64,000 nucleotides of DNA. Source: Azorhizobium doebereinerae UFLA1-100. Lineage in GTDB: Bacteria; Pseudomonadota; Alphaproteobacteria; Rhizobiales; Xanthobacteraceae. Made by a program: the position numbers and the translations under genes. Of this stretch, positions 19,068-29,088 are shown piece by piece. The stretch covers positions 1-64,000 of the forward strand of contig NZ_AXBA01000020.1 in NCBI RefSeq assembly GCF_000473085.1. Direction: 5' to 3'. Within the stretch, counting starts at the first letter, position 1. The number at the start of each line of letters is the position of its first letter. The notes under the pieces are model-generated. The model was not told where the DNA came from, made no database searches, and saw only the letters and a list, made by a program, of their open reading frames with translations.

Positions 19068-19189
19068 AGTGAATTCCGGGCCGTCCGGCTACGGCGATGC
19101 CGCATGGCGGGCCTGCCGTGCCGCCACCACGGCGGCCGGACGCGACGGGCCGGCCCCCCGCCGGAGCGGGTCGCCGGCCGCGGCGCGGC

Positions 19190-19726
19190 CTATTTGCACT
19201 CCTGCGCCACGCGGTCGAGCGCCTGGGCGATGCCGTTGAGCGAGTATTTGTCCGTGGTGGCGTTGCCGCGCACCGAGGCGGACACCACGGTCACGTCGCG
19301 GCCCTTGCGCAGCGCGTCCACCAGGCGGCCCTCGTCGGCCACGTTGCGCACCCAGGCGCCCTCGGCCTTGGTGTAGAGCTCGAACGCGGTGCTGCCGATG
19401 GTCAGCTTGGCCTCGTTCCCCTCCTTGAGGGGGAAGCCCATGGTGAGGCTGACCTCGTTCTTCACATTCTCCGCCGGGCGGGTGCTGATGAAGAAATAGG
19501 CCGGGTCCCGCTTCAGGCCGCCGGGCAGGCGGTCCTTAGGCTGGGAAATGGCGTAGCAGACCTTGGGGGCGCTGGTGCTGACATAGACGCTCCAGTCGCC
19601 GAACTGGGCGACGGGCTTGGAGCCTGCCTGCCCCTGGGCCGATGCGGAGCCGGCGGCGCAGGCCATCACTGCGGCGGCCATCAGGGTGAGGCGCGCCCGG
19701 TTGAAGCTTGCACGATGGTGAGCCAT
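19190..19726 (-). CDS. Invasion-associated locus B (IalB) family periplasmic protein
   Basis: 178 aa. ATG 19726 has CAGGAG about 6 bases upstream. A signal peptide (residues 1-31, ending GSASAQ) precedes a domain with FGDWSVYVSTSAPKVCYAIS and a second Cys at VAQECK; the WxV-x-C-pattern is typical of IalB proteins, common in alphaproteobacteria. In Bartonella IalB affects erythrocyte entry; in free-living relatives the role is unknown, probably envelope-associated. It is a single-gene unit flanked by about 120 bases before rlmN and 267 before the oxidoreductase. Confidence 0.8.
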   Translation of the reverse strand: MAHHRASFNRARLTLMAAAVMACAAGSASAQGQAGSKPVAQFGDWSVYVSTSAPKVCYAISQPKDRLPGGLKRDPAYFFISTRPAENVKNEVSLTMGFPLKEGNEAKLTIGSTAFELYTKAEGAWVRNVADEGRLVDALRKGRDVTVVSASVRGNATTDKYSLNGIAQALDRVAQECK

Positions 19727-19993
19727 GGCGTCTCCTGAACGAGGTATGCGGTCCGCGGGCATGACGCAAACGGGGTTCGTTGCGGGGTCGAGCGCCTCCC
19801 TAACGGGGGAGGCGGTCCAAAAAATGGCACACACAACGTTTCCCTTTTGATTAATGTGACGCCGAACACGGTGCAAATCGGCAATCTTACGGGGTTTTGA
19901 TGTGGGCAAGCCCGGCCGGGCGCCCCGTCAGCGTCCGGTTTGCGCCCGGTGCGAATCAGGCGGGCGGTCCGCCCAGTGGGAGATGCGGCCACC

Positions 19994-20974
19994 ATGAAGG
20001 CTGTGCTGTGCGTGCGTCACGGTCCCCCCGAAGCCCTTGAACTCGCCGACCTGCCGGATCCGGTTCCCGGCCCCGGCGAGGTGGTGGTGGAGGTCTCCGC
20101 CATCGGGCTTAATTTCTTCGATACGCTGATCATCCGCGACCTCTACCAGCAGAAGCCCGAGCTGCCTTTCTCTCCCGGCGGGGAGTTCTCCGGCCGCGTG
20201 GTGGCGCTGGGCGAGGGCGTGACCTTCCCGAAGCCGGGCGCGCGGGTCTGCGGCTATCTGAGCTACGGCGCCGCTCGCGAGCGCGTGGTGGCGCGGGCCG
20301 ACCGGCTTGCCGTGGTGCCCGACGATCTGGATCTGGTGCGCGCCGCCGGCCTGATCGTGACCTATGGCACCAGCCTCTATGCCCTGCGCGATCGCGGCGA
20401 CCTGAAGCCGGGCGAGACGCTCGCCGTGCTCGGTGCGGCGGGGGGCGTGGGCCTCGCGGCGGTGGAGCTGGGCAAGATCCTCGGCGCCCGCGTCATCGCC
20501 TGCGCCTCCTCGGCCGACAAGATCGCCTTCGCCCGCGCGCACGGCGCCGACGTCGGGCTCGACTATACGCAGGAGGACCTCAAGGCCCGGCTGAAGGAGC
20601 TGGGCGGGGCGGACGGCATCGACGTGGTGTTCGATCCGGTGGGCGGGGAGCAGTCCGAGCAGGCGCTGCGCGCGCTCGGCTGGTGCGGCCGGCTGCTGGT
20701 CATCGGCTTTGCCGCCGGCGAGATCCCCAAGCTGCCGCTGAACCTGCTGCTGCTGAAGAATTGCGATGCGCGCGGCGTGGCGTTCGGCACCCAGGCCCGG
20801 CGTGACGGCGCCTGGCTCACCGCCGCTATCGCCGAGCTGATGGATTATGCCCGCGCGGGCCGCATCTCGGCTCACGTGGACGCCACCTTCCCGCTGGCCC
20901 GCTGCGCGGAGGCGCTGGCCGAGATCGCCGGACGGCGGGTGAAGGGCAAGGTGGTGCTCACGACGGGGCTCTGA
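19994..20974 (+). CDS. NADPH:quinone oxidoreductase family protein (MDR superfamily)
   Basis: 326 aa, zinc-free medium-chain dehydrogenase. The N-terminal GroES-like domain (MKAVLCVRHGPPEALELADL) lacks the catalytic Zn cysteines. A Rossmann domain follows with LGAAGGVGLAAVELGKILGA binding NADPH. It probably reduces a quinone or enoyl compound. ATG 19994 begins the conserved MKAV; an upstream start at 19940 is less likely. Monocistronic. The physiological substrate is not predictable. Confidence 0.87.
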   Translation: MKAVLCVRHGPPEALELADLPDPVPGPGEVVVEVSAIGLNFFDTLIIRDLYQQKPELPFSPGGEFSGRVVALGEGVTFPKPGARVCGYLSYGAARERVVARADRLAVVPDDLDLVRAAGLIVTYGTSLYALRDRGDLKPGETLAVLGAAGGVGLAAVELGKILGARVIACASSADKIAFARAHGADVGLDYTQEDLKARLKELGGADGIDVVFDPVGGEQSEQALRALGWCGRLLVIGFAAGEIPKLPLNLLLLKNCDARGVAFGTQARRDGAWLTAAIAELMDYARAGRISAHVDATFPLARCAEALAEIAGRRVKGKVVLTTGL

Positions 20975-20980
20975 GCCGGC

Positions 20981-21376
20981 TCAGCCTTCGCGCGCCCGGC
21001 GCAGGGCGTCTTCCGCCGCCTCGCGGTGGCGCGGTTTGATGTGGCCGGAGAGCAGTTGCAGCGCGCCGAACAGCATGGCCGCGTCGTCGCCGAGGCCGAT
21101 CAGCGGCACCAGGTCGGGGATGGCGTCGATGGGCAGCACGAAATAGGCCAGCGCGCCGAGCAGCGTGGCGCGCACGCGCAGCGGCGTCTCGCGGTCGAAG
21201 GCGGCGTAATAGGCCGCTACCGCATCGGCGGCGAACGGCACCCGCGCCGCCCCGCCCTTCAGCTTGCGCCAGAAGCCCTTGCGGACGCGGGCCTCGTCCT
21301 CCGTGGCGCGGCCGCGCTCGGTTTCCGGCAGGTCGCTCCAGTCGGTGGAGTCACCGGACATGTCGCTCGTGTTCAT
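20981..21376 (-). CDS. YkvA family (DUF1232) membrane-associated protein
   Basis: 131 aa. The DUF1232 core ALAYFVLPIDAIPDLVPLIG followed by GLGDDAAMLFGAL is diagnostic. A basic stretch precedes it (RKGFWRKLKGG) and a charged helical tail follows. Function is unknown. It converges on the oxidoreductase and lies directly upstream of nothing on its own strand; tamB ends 50 bases from its start, so it may be read through from tamAB. ATG 21376 is preferred over 21361. Confidence 0.8.
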   Translation of the reverse strand: MNTSDMSGDSTDWSDLPETERGRATEDEARVRKGFWRKLKGGAARVPFAADAVAAYYAAFDRETPLRVRATLLGALAYFVLPIDAIPDLVPLIGLGDDAAMLFGALQLLSGHIKPRHREAAEDALRRAREG

Positions 21377-21426
21377 GGCATCGAGATGGGGGCGGGTGCC
21401 GGCCGGTTCAAGACGCGTCGGCCGGC

Positions 21427-24400
21427 TCAATAATCCCACTGCGCGCCGATGCCCACTTCGCCGGAGCCGTCCGCGCCCGCGCCGCCTTGGATGCGGATGT
21501 TCTTGGTCACGTCCACGTCGATGGTGGCGCGGCTGGAGCCGGTGGTGGTGCCCTGGCGGACGCCCAGATACACCCGGTCGTTGATGCGCCGGCCGAAGCC
21601 CACCTCGCCGCCATTGCCCTCGGAATTGGCGCCCACGTCCAGGCTGTCGAGGCCGAACTGGCGCCGCAACTGGTCGAGACCGGCCCCGCCGCCGGAGAAT
21701 TGGGCGATGGTCTGGGCCAGCTGGAGCGCCTGCCCGGTGGAGAGCTGGCCGGTGGCCTTGCCGAACAGCAGGCGGGCGATCACCTCGTCCTGCGGCAAGG
21801 CCGGGGAGGAGGAGAAGGTGATGTCCGGATGGGAGGCCGGGCCGGTCACCTGCACGCTGGCGGTGACGTCCGAGGCGGTGCTCTCGGCGGCGAAGTCCAG
21901 TTCCGGGTCGGTGGAGCCGCGGAAGGTCACCACGCCCCGGCTGAAGTCCAGCCGCCGGCCGAGGATGTCGAAGCGGCCCCGGCGCAATTGGAAGCCGCCG
22001 GTGGCGATGGGCTCGGCGCTGGTGCCGCGCAGGTTCAGCTCGCCGCCCAGCTCCGCGTCGATGCCCATGCCGCGCACGAACACCCGGTTGGCGGCGGCGA
22101 TGGTGAGGTCGAGGCTGGCCACCATCGGCCCCTGGGCGCGCGCCGGCTGGGCGCCGCGGCCCGCCCTCCCGCCGTTGGCCTGGCTGGCGCGCGGCTTGGA
22201 GGGGCCGGCGCCGGGCGGCACGTTCACGTGCCGCACGTCGATTTGCGCGCCGGAGGAGGTGAGGCGGTCGGGCACGTTGATGTCGAGATTGCGCACGTCG
22301 ATGCGCCCGCCCACCGTGGGGCGGGTGGCGAGCGCGCCGCCCAGCGTCACCCGGCCGTCCGCCACCAGGCGCATGAGGTCGTTGGTGACCAGCCCGGCAT
22401 TCTGCAGCGTCACCTCCGCCTGGCCGGGGAAGCCGGCGGCGGGGTCGAGGTCCACCCGGCCGCGCCCGGTGAGGCTGCCGCCGTTGGGCGTGCGGGCGCT
22501 GAAGCTGGAGAGGGTCACCGAGCGGTCGGTGCCGGTCAGGGTGGCGTCGATATTGCTCAGCGTCACGCCGTTCAGCGCGTCGTCATAGCGCCCGCCGGAG
22601 ATGCGCACGGTGCCGCCGGCGCTGGGGCTGGCGGTGGTGCCGCGCAATGTGGCGTCGATGGCGGCGGTGCCGGTGGCGCGCGCGCCGGAGGCGGCCAGCA
22701 TGGCATTGGCGATGGCCAGGCTCACCTGCCCGCGCACCGCCAGATCCAGCGCCCCCGCGCCAAGCGGGGCCGAGCCGTTGAGGGTGACGCCCGAGAGCGA
22801 GGGACCGGCGAGGGTGGAGCGGATGGTGACCCGCCCGTCCGCGAAGGCGCCTTCGGCGCGGAAGTCCAGCGGCCCGACGCCGGCCCGCTGCAATTCCGGC
22901 TGGGAGATGCGGGTGAGCGCGACCGTGTAGCGGCCGGTGGGTGCCGCCACCGGGCCGGAGAGCTGCGCCTGCCCGGTGAAGCTGCCGGTGAGGCCCTGGG
23001 TCGGCGCCGCCAGCCCGGCGAGCGCCAGCGGCAGGTTGCGCACGTCCACCGAGAGGTCCAGCCGGTCGCCGGCGCGGCCCTGGATCACCGCCGTGCCCCC
23101 GCCGCTCGCCAAGGCGAGGCGGTCCACGGCCAGCGTGCCGTCGGCATAGGAGAGGGTGGCCGGCGCGCTCAGCGTCGCCACCGTGCCGCCGTTGGCGAGG
23201 CGCAGTGCATCGAGCCGCAGGGCGGCGCGGCCAGGCTCGGTGGCGAGGCGCCCGCCGGCGGTGACGGCGGTGCCCTGCACCAGGGCGTCCAGCTTCAGGT
23301 TGGTGGCGTTCGCCCCGCCCGGGGCGGCGTCGAGCGTGGCCCGCTCCACCCGCAGGCCGTTGCTGTCGAGGCCGGCCAGCGCCGCCCGGCCGGTCAAGGC
23401 GGGCGCGCGGGCGGGATCGGTGGCGGTGAGGTCGAAGTCGCCGCGCTCCAGGCTCACGCCCGGCGCGGTCAGGCGGCTGGCATTGGCCTTCAGGGCGATG
23501 CGCTGGCGTCCGGCGTCGGCATCGAAGGTCACAGCGGCGGTGACGGCCCCGCCCATCTCCGCCAGCGCCAGAGCGGAGAGATCGGAGACGTCGGGGGCGG
23601 CCAGTTGCAGGCGCCCGGCCAGCAGGCCGGAGGGGGCGAGCGTCACGTCGCCGGTAGCGCGGGCGGCGCCGAGCGAGAGGTCGAGGCCGCGCAGGCTGCG
23701 CGCGCCGTCCGCCATGCTGGCGAAGCCCGCCATGCCGCGCAGCGGCTTGCCGCCGATGCTGCCGGCGGCGGTGAGCGCGCCGCCGGGCAGGCGGGTGAGG
23801 TCGGTGGCGGCGAGGTCCACCGTCAGGTCGCGCACCTCGCGCCCCATGGCGGTGCCGCGCGGCAGCGCAAGGCGGGCCTTCACCGCCAAGGCGTCCAGCG
23901 TGCCGGAGAAGGCGGCGGTGCCGTCGAGCCGGCCCGACAGGCGCGTGTCCAGCCGGGCGAGGTCGGCCAGCGCGAGACGGGCGGACAGGTCCGCCACGGC
24001 GTGGTCGATGCGGCCGTTGACCGACAGGTCGAGCCCGCCCGCCGCCAGCTTGAGGTCGCGCACGGCAATGGCGCCGTCCGCGCCATAGGAGGCGCCGCCG
24101 TCGAACCGCGCCGTACGGCCGACGAGGCCGTTGAGGACCGGGTCGGAGGCGTCGAAATCCTTGGCTTCGCCGGAGATCTGCGCCGCGAACCCGCCGCCGG
24201 CCGGGGTGCTGACCTGCCCGTCGAGCCGCACGGTGCCGGCGAGGGGCCGGCCGGCGAGCGGCGAGAGCGCGGCAAGGTCCAGCCGTTCGACGGCGAGCGT
24301 GCCGGTCACGTCGGCGGTGCTGGCGCGGCCGGTGAAGCTGAGATTGAGCGGCGACAGGGCGACCTGGGCCCGGGTCAGGGCCGGTGCCCCGCCCTTCGGT

Positions 24401-25722
24401 AAGGTGCCGATGGCGCTGAACGTGCCCCAATCCCCCAGCGCCGCCGCGACGCGGCGGTCCTGCGCGCCGAGGCGGTCCAGCGTGCCGTCCAATTCGAAGG
24501 TCAGGTTGCCGGCGGCATCCGGCAACAGGGTCGCCTGGGTGGTGGCGGCGCCGACGCTGTAGCCGGCCGCCGACAGGTCCGTGCCGGTGAGGGTCGCCAC
24601 CACGCGCGGCGTGGCCAGGCTGCCGTCCAGCGTGCCGGCCATCTCCACGGCCTTGAAGCCGACGCCGGGAAGCAAGGCGGCGGCGCGTGGGGCGTCGGTG
24701 AGGCCGGCGTTGAACGTCAGGACGACATGGCCGTTGCGGGCATCGATCAACCCGTTCGAGCGCAGGGTTCCGGCGGCGGCCTGGAGCGACAGGCGGCCGA
24801 GATTGACCTGGAGGTCGGCGCCGACCCGCGCCTCGCCGGACAGGCTGGTCCTGCCCTCCAGCAAGGGCGCGTAGGGGGCCGGCACGGCCTTCGAGACGTC
24901 GCCGTCCAGGGCGAAGGTCAGCCGGTAGCTTGAGCCCTCCGCCATGATCCATGCATTGGCCTGCACGTTCAGCACGCTGCCGGCGGACAGCTTGAGGCTG
25001 CCCTGCCATCCATCCAGCGGGCCGATGCCGCGCAGTTCCGCATCGACCGCCGGCAGGCCTTCCAGCCGGGCCAGCCGGGCGAAGAGCCCGCCGGCGGGCT
25101 CGTGCGCCTCCATGTCCACGTCCAGGCTCCGGCTGTCCGGCACGTAGCGCACATTGCCGCTGAGGCTACCGGGCGTGTCCGTGCGGGTCAGCCGGAAGGC
25201 GAGGGAGATGCCCTGGGCGGGCTCCATCAGGGTGGCGGAAGCCTCCGCCGACAATTGCGCCGCCTGTCCGAGCACGGGCTCGGCGAGGCGGATGTCGGCC
25301 ATCTGGAGCTTGTCGAGCACCAGCCGGATGGCGGGAACGCCTCCGCTGCGCCCGCCGGTGGCGGGCGGCAGTTCGGGCCGGCGCAGCACCTCGACCACGC
25401 CGGCGTCCAGCTGCCGGATGCGGGCGATGCCGGACAGCAGCGAAGAGGGCGACCAGGCGAGGCGCAGATTCTCCACCCGCGCGAACGTGCCCTGCGGATC
25501 GGCCAGCGTGATCTCGCCCGCCGTCATGTCCCACGGCACCGCCCCGCCGAGGTCGGAGATGGTCACCTGAAGCCCGTTGCCGGAGGCGAGCGAACCGCCG
25601 AGCCGGGCGAGCAGCGCCTTGCCGGGCGGCGTCTGCGCGAAGCCGAACACCAGCAGCGTCACCAGCAGCAGGCCGAGCACGGTGCGGAACAGGGTGCGGA
25701 CGAAGAGATCGAGCGCGCGCAT
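21427..25722 (-). CDS. tamB: Translocation and assembly module inner-membrane subunit TamB
   Basis: 1431 aa. One N-terminal membrane helix (TVLGLLLVTLLVFGFAQ) anchors a very long beta-rich periplasmic body of repeated Gly/Asp/Leu strands, the AsmA-like bridge fold that carries phospholipid or assists outer-membrane protein assembly between the membranes. The C-terminal TamB domain has FDILGRRLDFSRGVVTFRG and RVYLGVRQGTTTGSSRATID and ends IGAQWDY. TGATG overlap with tamA means coupled translation. Length is at the upper end for the family. A low-complexity segment (about residues 1175-1195) is rich in Gly/Ala/Arg. Confidence 0.92.
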   Translation of the reverse strand: MRALDLFVRTLFRTVLGLLLVTLLVFGFAQTPPGKALLARLGGSLASGNGLQVTISDLGGAVPWDMTAGEITLADPQGTFARVENLRLAWSPSSLLSGIARIRQLDAGVVEVLRRPELPPATGGRSGGVPAIRLVLDKLQMADIRLAEPVLGQAAQLSAEASATLMEPAQGISLAFRLTRTDTPGSLSGNVRYVPDSRSLDVDMEAHEPAGGLFARLARLEGLPAVDAELRGIGPLDGWQGSLKLSAGSVLNVQANAWIMAEGSSYRLTFALDGDVSKAVPAPYAPLLEGRTSLSGEARVGADLQVNLGRLSLQAAAGTLRSNGLIDARNGHVVLTFNAGLTDAPRAAALLPGVGFKAVEMAGTLDGSLATPRVVATLTGTDLSAAGYSVGAATTQATLLPDAAGNLTFELDGTLDRLGAQDRRVAAALGDWGTFSAIGTLPKGGAPALTRAQVALSPLNLSFTGRASTADVTGTLAVERLDLAALSPLAGRPLAGTVRLDGQVSTPAGGGFAAQISGEAKDFDASDPVLNGLVGRTARFDGGASYGADGAIAVRDLKLAAGGLDLSVNGRIDHAVADLSARLALADLARLDTRLSGRLDGTAAFSGTLDALAVKARLALPRGTAMGREVRDLTVDLAATDLTRLPGGALTAAGSIGGKPLRGMAGFASMADGARSLRGLDLSLGAARATGDVTLAPSGLLAGRLQLAAPDVSDLSALALAEMGGAVTAAVTFDADAGRQRIALKANASRLTAPGVSLERGDFDLTATDPARAPALTGRAALAGLDSNGLRVERATLDAAPGGANATNLKLDALVQGTAVTAGGRLATEPGRAALRLDALRLANGGTVATLSAPATLSYADGTLAVDRLALASGGGTAVIQGRAGDRLDLSVDVRNLPLALAGLAAPTQGLTGSFTGQAQLSGPVAAPTGRYTVALTRISQPELQRAGVGPLDFRAEGAFADGRVTIRSTLAGPSLSGVTLNGSAPLGAGALDLAVRGQVSLAIANAMLAASGARATGTAAIDATLRGTTASPSAGGTVRISGGRYDDALNGVTLSNIDATLTGTDRSVTLSSFSARTPNGGSLTGRGRVDLDPAAGFPGQAEVTLQNAGLVTNDLMRLVADGRVTLGGALATRPTVGGRIDVRNLDINVPDRLTSSGAQIDVRHVNVPPGAGPSKPRASQANGGRAGRGAQPARAQGPMVASLDLTIAAANRVFVRGMGIDAELGGELNLRGTSAEPIATGGFQLRRGRFDILGRRLDFSRGVVTFRGSTDPELDFAAESTASDVTASVQVTGPASHPDITFSSSPALPQDEVIARLLFGKATGQLSTGQALQLAQTIAQFSGGGAGLDQLRRQFGLDSLDVGANSEGNGGEVGFGRRINDRVYLGVRQGTTTGSSRATIDVDVTKNIRIQGGAGADGSGEVGIGAQWDY

Positions 25723-27812
25723 CAGAAGGCCTGGCCGAGGCTGAGATAGACGCCGTATTTCGAGCCGCCCGCGACCGGATTCAGCGGAATGGCGAAGTCC
25801 AGGCGGACCGGACCGACAGCGGTATAGTATCGCAATCCCAGGCCCACGGAATAATACATCGCGCTGAAGTCCGGAACCTCGTCGGCGAATGCCGCGCCCA
25901 TGTCGAAGAACGGCACGATGCCGATGGTGTCGGTGATCCTGACACGCAATTCGGCCGAGGCGGTGAAATAGCTCAGGCCGCCGATGATGATGCCATAGGC
26001 GTTGTGCGGGCTGGCGGACTGGTAGTCGAAGCCGCGCAGCGTGCCGCCGCCGCCCACGTAGAAGCGGCGCTGGGCCGGCACGTCCAGCAGTTCCGGCCCG
26101 ATGATGGAGCCGGCGCCCACCCGCCCGGCCAGGATCCAGCGCTTGTCCTCGTCGAAAGCGTGGTAGGCGGACAGCTGCGCCTTGACCATCACCGGCCCGG
26201 CGCCGCTGTCGCCGAAGGCCACGAAGGGCTCCACCGTGGCGCTGAACTTGTAGCCCTTGGAGGCGTCGAGCACGTTGTCGGTGGTGTCGCCGGTGACGCT
26301 GACCGGAATGCCGGCGATGAACGGATCGGTGGTGCCGTAGGTATCCTGCACCGTGGACTGTTCGAGATCGACGCCGACCTGGGCGTTCCAGTCGTCGTCG
26401 AAGCGGTGGCGGATGCTGCCGAGGAAGGTGGCGCCCTCGCGCACATAGGCGTTGGTCACCTCACGCAGGGCGGCGGCTTCAGCCACCAGATCCTCATTGG
26501 CGGTGAAGATGCCCGGCTTGGTGAAGCTGGCCGAGACGCGATAGCCGAACGGGTCGGCGGTCGGCACCGCGTCGGAGCCTTCCGCATACCAGGTCAGCTG
26601 GGATTCCAGGCGCAGCGTCTCGCCATTGCCGAACAGGTTGCGGTGGCCCCAATAGGCGGTGGCGGAGGAGCCGTCGGTATTGGAATATTTGGCGCCGAAG
26701 CCCACGTAGCGCGGTTCGCGCTCGCTGACCTCCACCACGATGGGCAACTGGCCCTGCGCGTTCAGCCGATCGGCCTCGCGGAACCGCACCGAGCCGATGA
26801 TCTCGAACGCGGTGAGGCGCTTGCGCAGATCCTCCAGGCGCTGCGGCGAATAGGGCTCGCCGGGGCGGATGTCGATGCGCGCGGTGACGAAGCCGGGGTC
26901 CAGCGTCTTGGTGCCGGACACGGTGAACGGGCCGAACGTCGCCACCGGGCCGGGCGTCGCGTGGAAGGTGACGTCCAGCGTGTGCGTGGCATGGTCGGCG
27001 ACCACGTCCTTGCCGTCCACCCGCGCGAACGGGTGGGCCTGGTCGCGCAGGGCGGTGACGATGATGCGTTCGGCGGCGGTGACGGCGGTGGCCCGCGCCG
27101 GCTGGCCGGGCACGAGGCGCATCTCGCGCGGGCTCGGCGCCCCGGCGAGCGGGCGGCCGGAGGGATCCTCGACGCGGATAGTGCCGAAACTGAACAGCGG
27201 GCCGGGGTCCACCTTGACCACCACCGGAACGCTGCCGGCGCGGCGCGCGGCCTCCACCGCATCGAACGCCGCCGGCGCATCCGCCGGCACGCCGGCGACC
27301 GTGATGGTGATGCGGCCGCCGTAATAGCCCTCCGTATAGAGGGCGGCGATGATGCGCTCCCGGTCGGCCAGCGCCCGGCGCACCAGCCCGGCGGCGCCGG
27401 AGGGGGCGGTGTGCTTCAGGCGGTCGAGGTTGGAGGCGTCGGTGACGGCGGTGCGCGCGGCGCTGTCGCCGCTGACATCGATGGTGACGCTGTAGGGCAC
27501 CGCGTCGGTGACCGGGGTATTGTCCTTGGCGCGGCTGGGATCGAACCAGGCCATGGCCTTGTCGAAGAAGCTCGGCTCCTGGGCCGCGGGCTGCGCCGGG
27601 GTGGTTGTCTGCGTGGCGGTGCTCTGCGTGCCGGATGCGGCTTGCGGAGCGGCCGTCTGCTGGGCGTGGGCGGGCGCCCCGCCGGCGCAGCCGAGGGCGG
27701 AGAAGGCCAGGGCGGCGAGCACAAGGGGGCCGGGCGACCGTGCGCCGAGCCCGAGCAGACCGCGCGGCCGTTTCTGAACCTGCGACCGCCGCCGCTTCAC
27801 GCTGTGCCGCAA
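25722..27812 (-). CDS. tamA: TamA outer-membrane assembly factor (BamA/Omp85 family)
   Basis: 696 aa. A signal peptide (to about residue 50, ending PAHAQ), a Gln/Thr-rich linker, POTRA domains (about 95-375) and a 16-strand Omp85 barrel. VGGGGTLRGFDYQSASP holds the conserved RGF of the lid loop, and the protein ends in an aromatic beta-signal (SLGQAF). With TamB it helps insert autotransporters and other barrel proteins. The start is taken as TTG 27812; GTG 27800 is equally possible. It is first gene of a tamA-tamB operon; its promoter must lie in 27813-28159. Confidence 0.9.
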   Translation of the reverse strand: MRHSVKRRRSQVQKRPRGLLGLGARSPGPLVLAALAFSALGCAGGAPAHAQQTAAPQAASGTQSTATQTTTPAQPAAQEPSFFDKAMAWFDPSRAKDNTPVTDAVPYSVTIDVSGDSAARTAVTDASNLDRLKHTAPSGAAGLVRRALADRERIIAALYTEGYYGGRITITVAGVPADAPAAFDAVEAARRAGSVPVVVKVDPGPLFSFGTIRVEDPSGRPLAGAPSPREMRLVPGQPARATAVTAAERIIVTALRDQAHPFARVDGKDVVADHATHTLDVTFHATPGPVATFGPFTVSGTKTLDPGFVTARIDIRPGEPYSPQRLEDLRKRLTAFEIIGSVRFREADRLNAQGQLPIVVEVSEREPRYVGFGAKYSNTDGSSATAYWGHRNLFGNGETLRLESQLTWYAEGSDAVPTADPFGYRVSASFTKPGIFTANEDLVAEAAALREVTNAYVREGATFLGSIRHRFDDDWNAQVGVDLEQSTVQDTYGTTDPFIAGIPVSVTGDTTDNVLDASKGYKFSATVEPFVAFGDSGAGPVMVKAQLSAYHAFDEDKRWILAGRVGAGSIIGPELLDVPAQRRFYVGGGGTLRGFDYQSASPHNAYGIIIGGLSYFTASAELRVRITDTIGIVPFFDMGAAFADEVPDFSAMYYSVGLGLRYYTAVGPVRLDFAIPLNPVAGGSKYGVYLSLGQAF

Positions 27813-28159
27813 ACCAACCCCATCACTCGTGAGCCGCCCCAGTATGGAGCGAAACGCCTGTAAACATAACCCCTAAGCCCGCCCGGCGGGCCGCCGGCCT
27901 GCCGCGCCGCCGCGCGCAAGCCGCCGCGCCTTGAGCCATAAGGCCATGGCGCGCGTTTTGATCCCGTAAACGAGCGCGCCGGCGAATCAAGGTTAAGGCC
28001 CTGCGTTTTCCGGTCCCCGGGCCTGCGTTTCACGCATCCGACGGTGAACAGGCCGCCGGCTCCATGCTAGACAGCCTCCGGCCCGAGTCCTGTCCGGCTC
28101 GCGCTCCCGCCTTTGCCGCCGCGCGGCTTGCCTCGCCGCCGATCTTCCAGGAGTTGTCC
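27813..28159. other. Intergenic region between tamA and the dehydrogenase pseudogene
   Basis: 347 bases without a convincing gene. It must hold divergent promoters for tamA (minus) and the D-2-hydroxyacid dehydrogenase (plus). It has GC-rich self-complementary patches (for example around 27890-27960, with CGCGCC/GGCGCG arms) and a CCAGGAG ribosome site at 28148-28154 for the plus-strand gene. I see no convincing -35/-10 pair or operator. Confidence 0.5.
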
Positions 28160-29074
28160 ATGCGTGCCGTCTTCGTGGATGCCAACCCGACCCTCGCCAG
28201 CGTGGCCGAGAAGCTGCATCGCGCCGATGACATCGCGCTCGCCATCCACCGCAATCCTGACGTGACGCCGGCCGAGCTTCCCGGCGTGCTGGGCGATGCG
28301 CAGATCGCCATCGTCGACCATACCGCTTTGCCCACGGACATCGCCCGCGCCTGCGCCGGGCTGAAGCATGTGGTGTTCCTGGGCACCGGCGCGCGCAGCT
28401 ACATGAACCCGGAGGAACTGGCCGAACTCGGCATCGAGGTGCATATCATCAAGGGCTATGGCGACACCGCCGTGGCCGAATGCGCCTTCGCCCTGATGTG
28501 GGCGGGGGCCAAGGGCTTCGCCTACATGGATCGCGGCGTGCGCGCCGGCAAATGACTGCGCACCGACGGCGTGGAACTGACTGGCAAGACGCTGGGCCTC
28601 ATCGGCTATGGCGGCATCGGCGCGGAAATGGCCCGCCTGGCCCGAGGCGCGGGCATGAAGGTTTTGACCTGGAACCGCACGGCCCGGCAGGCGGAGGGCA
28701 TCGATTTCGTGCCGCTGGAGACGCTGCTGGCACAGAGCCACGTGGTCTCGCTGCATCTCCTGCTCAATGACGAGACGCGCGGCTTCCTCTCGCGCGAGCG
28801 CATCGCAGCGCTCCGGCCCGGCGTCATCCTCGTGAACACCGCGCGCGGCGCGCTGATCGACGAGGATGCGCTGGTCGAGGCGCTCAAGTCCGGCCATGTG
28901 CGCCATGCCGGGCTCGACGTCTTCGTCACCGAGCCGCTGCCGGCCGGCCACCCCTTCACCACGTTGGACAACGTGACGCTCTCCGCCCATTCCGCCTTCC
29001 GCACGCCGGAAGCCAGCGACAACCTGATCGAGGCGGCGCTGACCCACTGCCGGCGGATTTCCGGGCAGGGGTGA
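28160..29074 (+). pseudogene. D-2-hydroxyacid dehydrogenase, interrupted by an in-frame TGA
   Basis: The frame from ATG 28160 encodes a normal NAD-dependent D-2-hydroxyacid dehydrogenase (D-3-phosphoglycerate dehydrogenase-like) except for a TGA at 28553-28555. Upstream is AYMDRGVRAGK and downstream, in the same frame, LRTDGVELTGKTLGLIGYGG. Relatives carry Trp at this position (GxW-x-R-x-x-G), so TGG to TGA explains it. The rest is intact: GYGGIGAEMARLA for NAD, NTARGALIDEDAL with the catalytic Arg, LDVFVTEPLP with the acid and SAHSAFRTPEA with the His. Either the gene is newly inactive, two fragments are made, or the base is a sequencing error. Confidence 0.8.
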
Positions 29075-29088
29075 TAGGGGGGAAGGGT

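Noticed and set aside
19810-19850. Sigma-54-like TGGCAC at 19825
   Set aside because: No TTGC follows at the required spacing, unlike the site at 31904.
21487-24402. 971-codon open frame opposite tamB
   Set aside because: Composition is His/Gly/Ala low complexity typical of antisense GC-rich frames; TamB on the other strand is unambiguous.
28553-28555. TGA read as selenocysteine
   Set aside because: The position is Trp in the family, not Cys, no SelB-type stem was evident just after it, and this enzyme family has no selenoproteins I know of.
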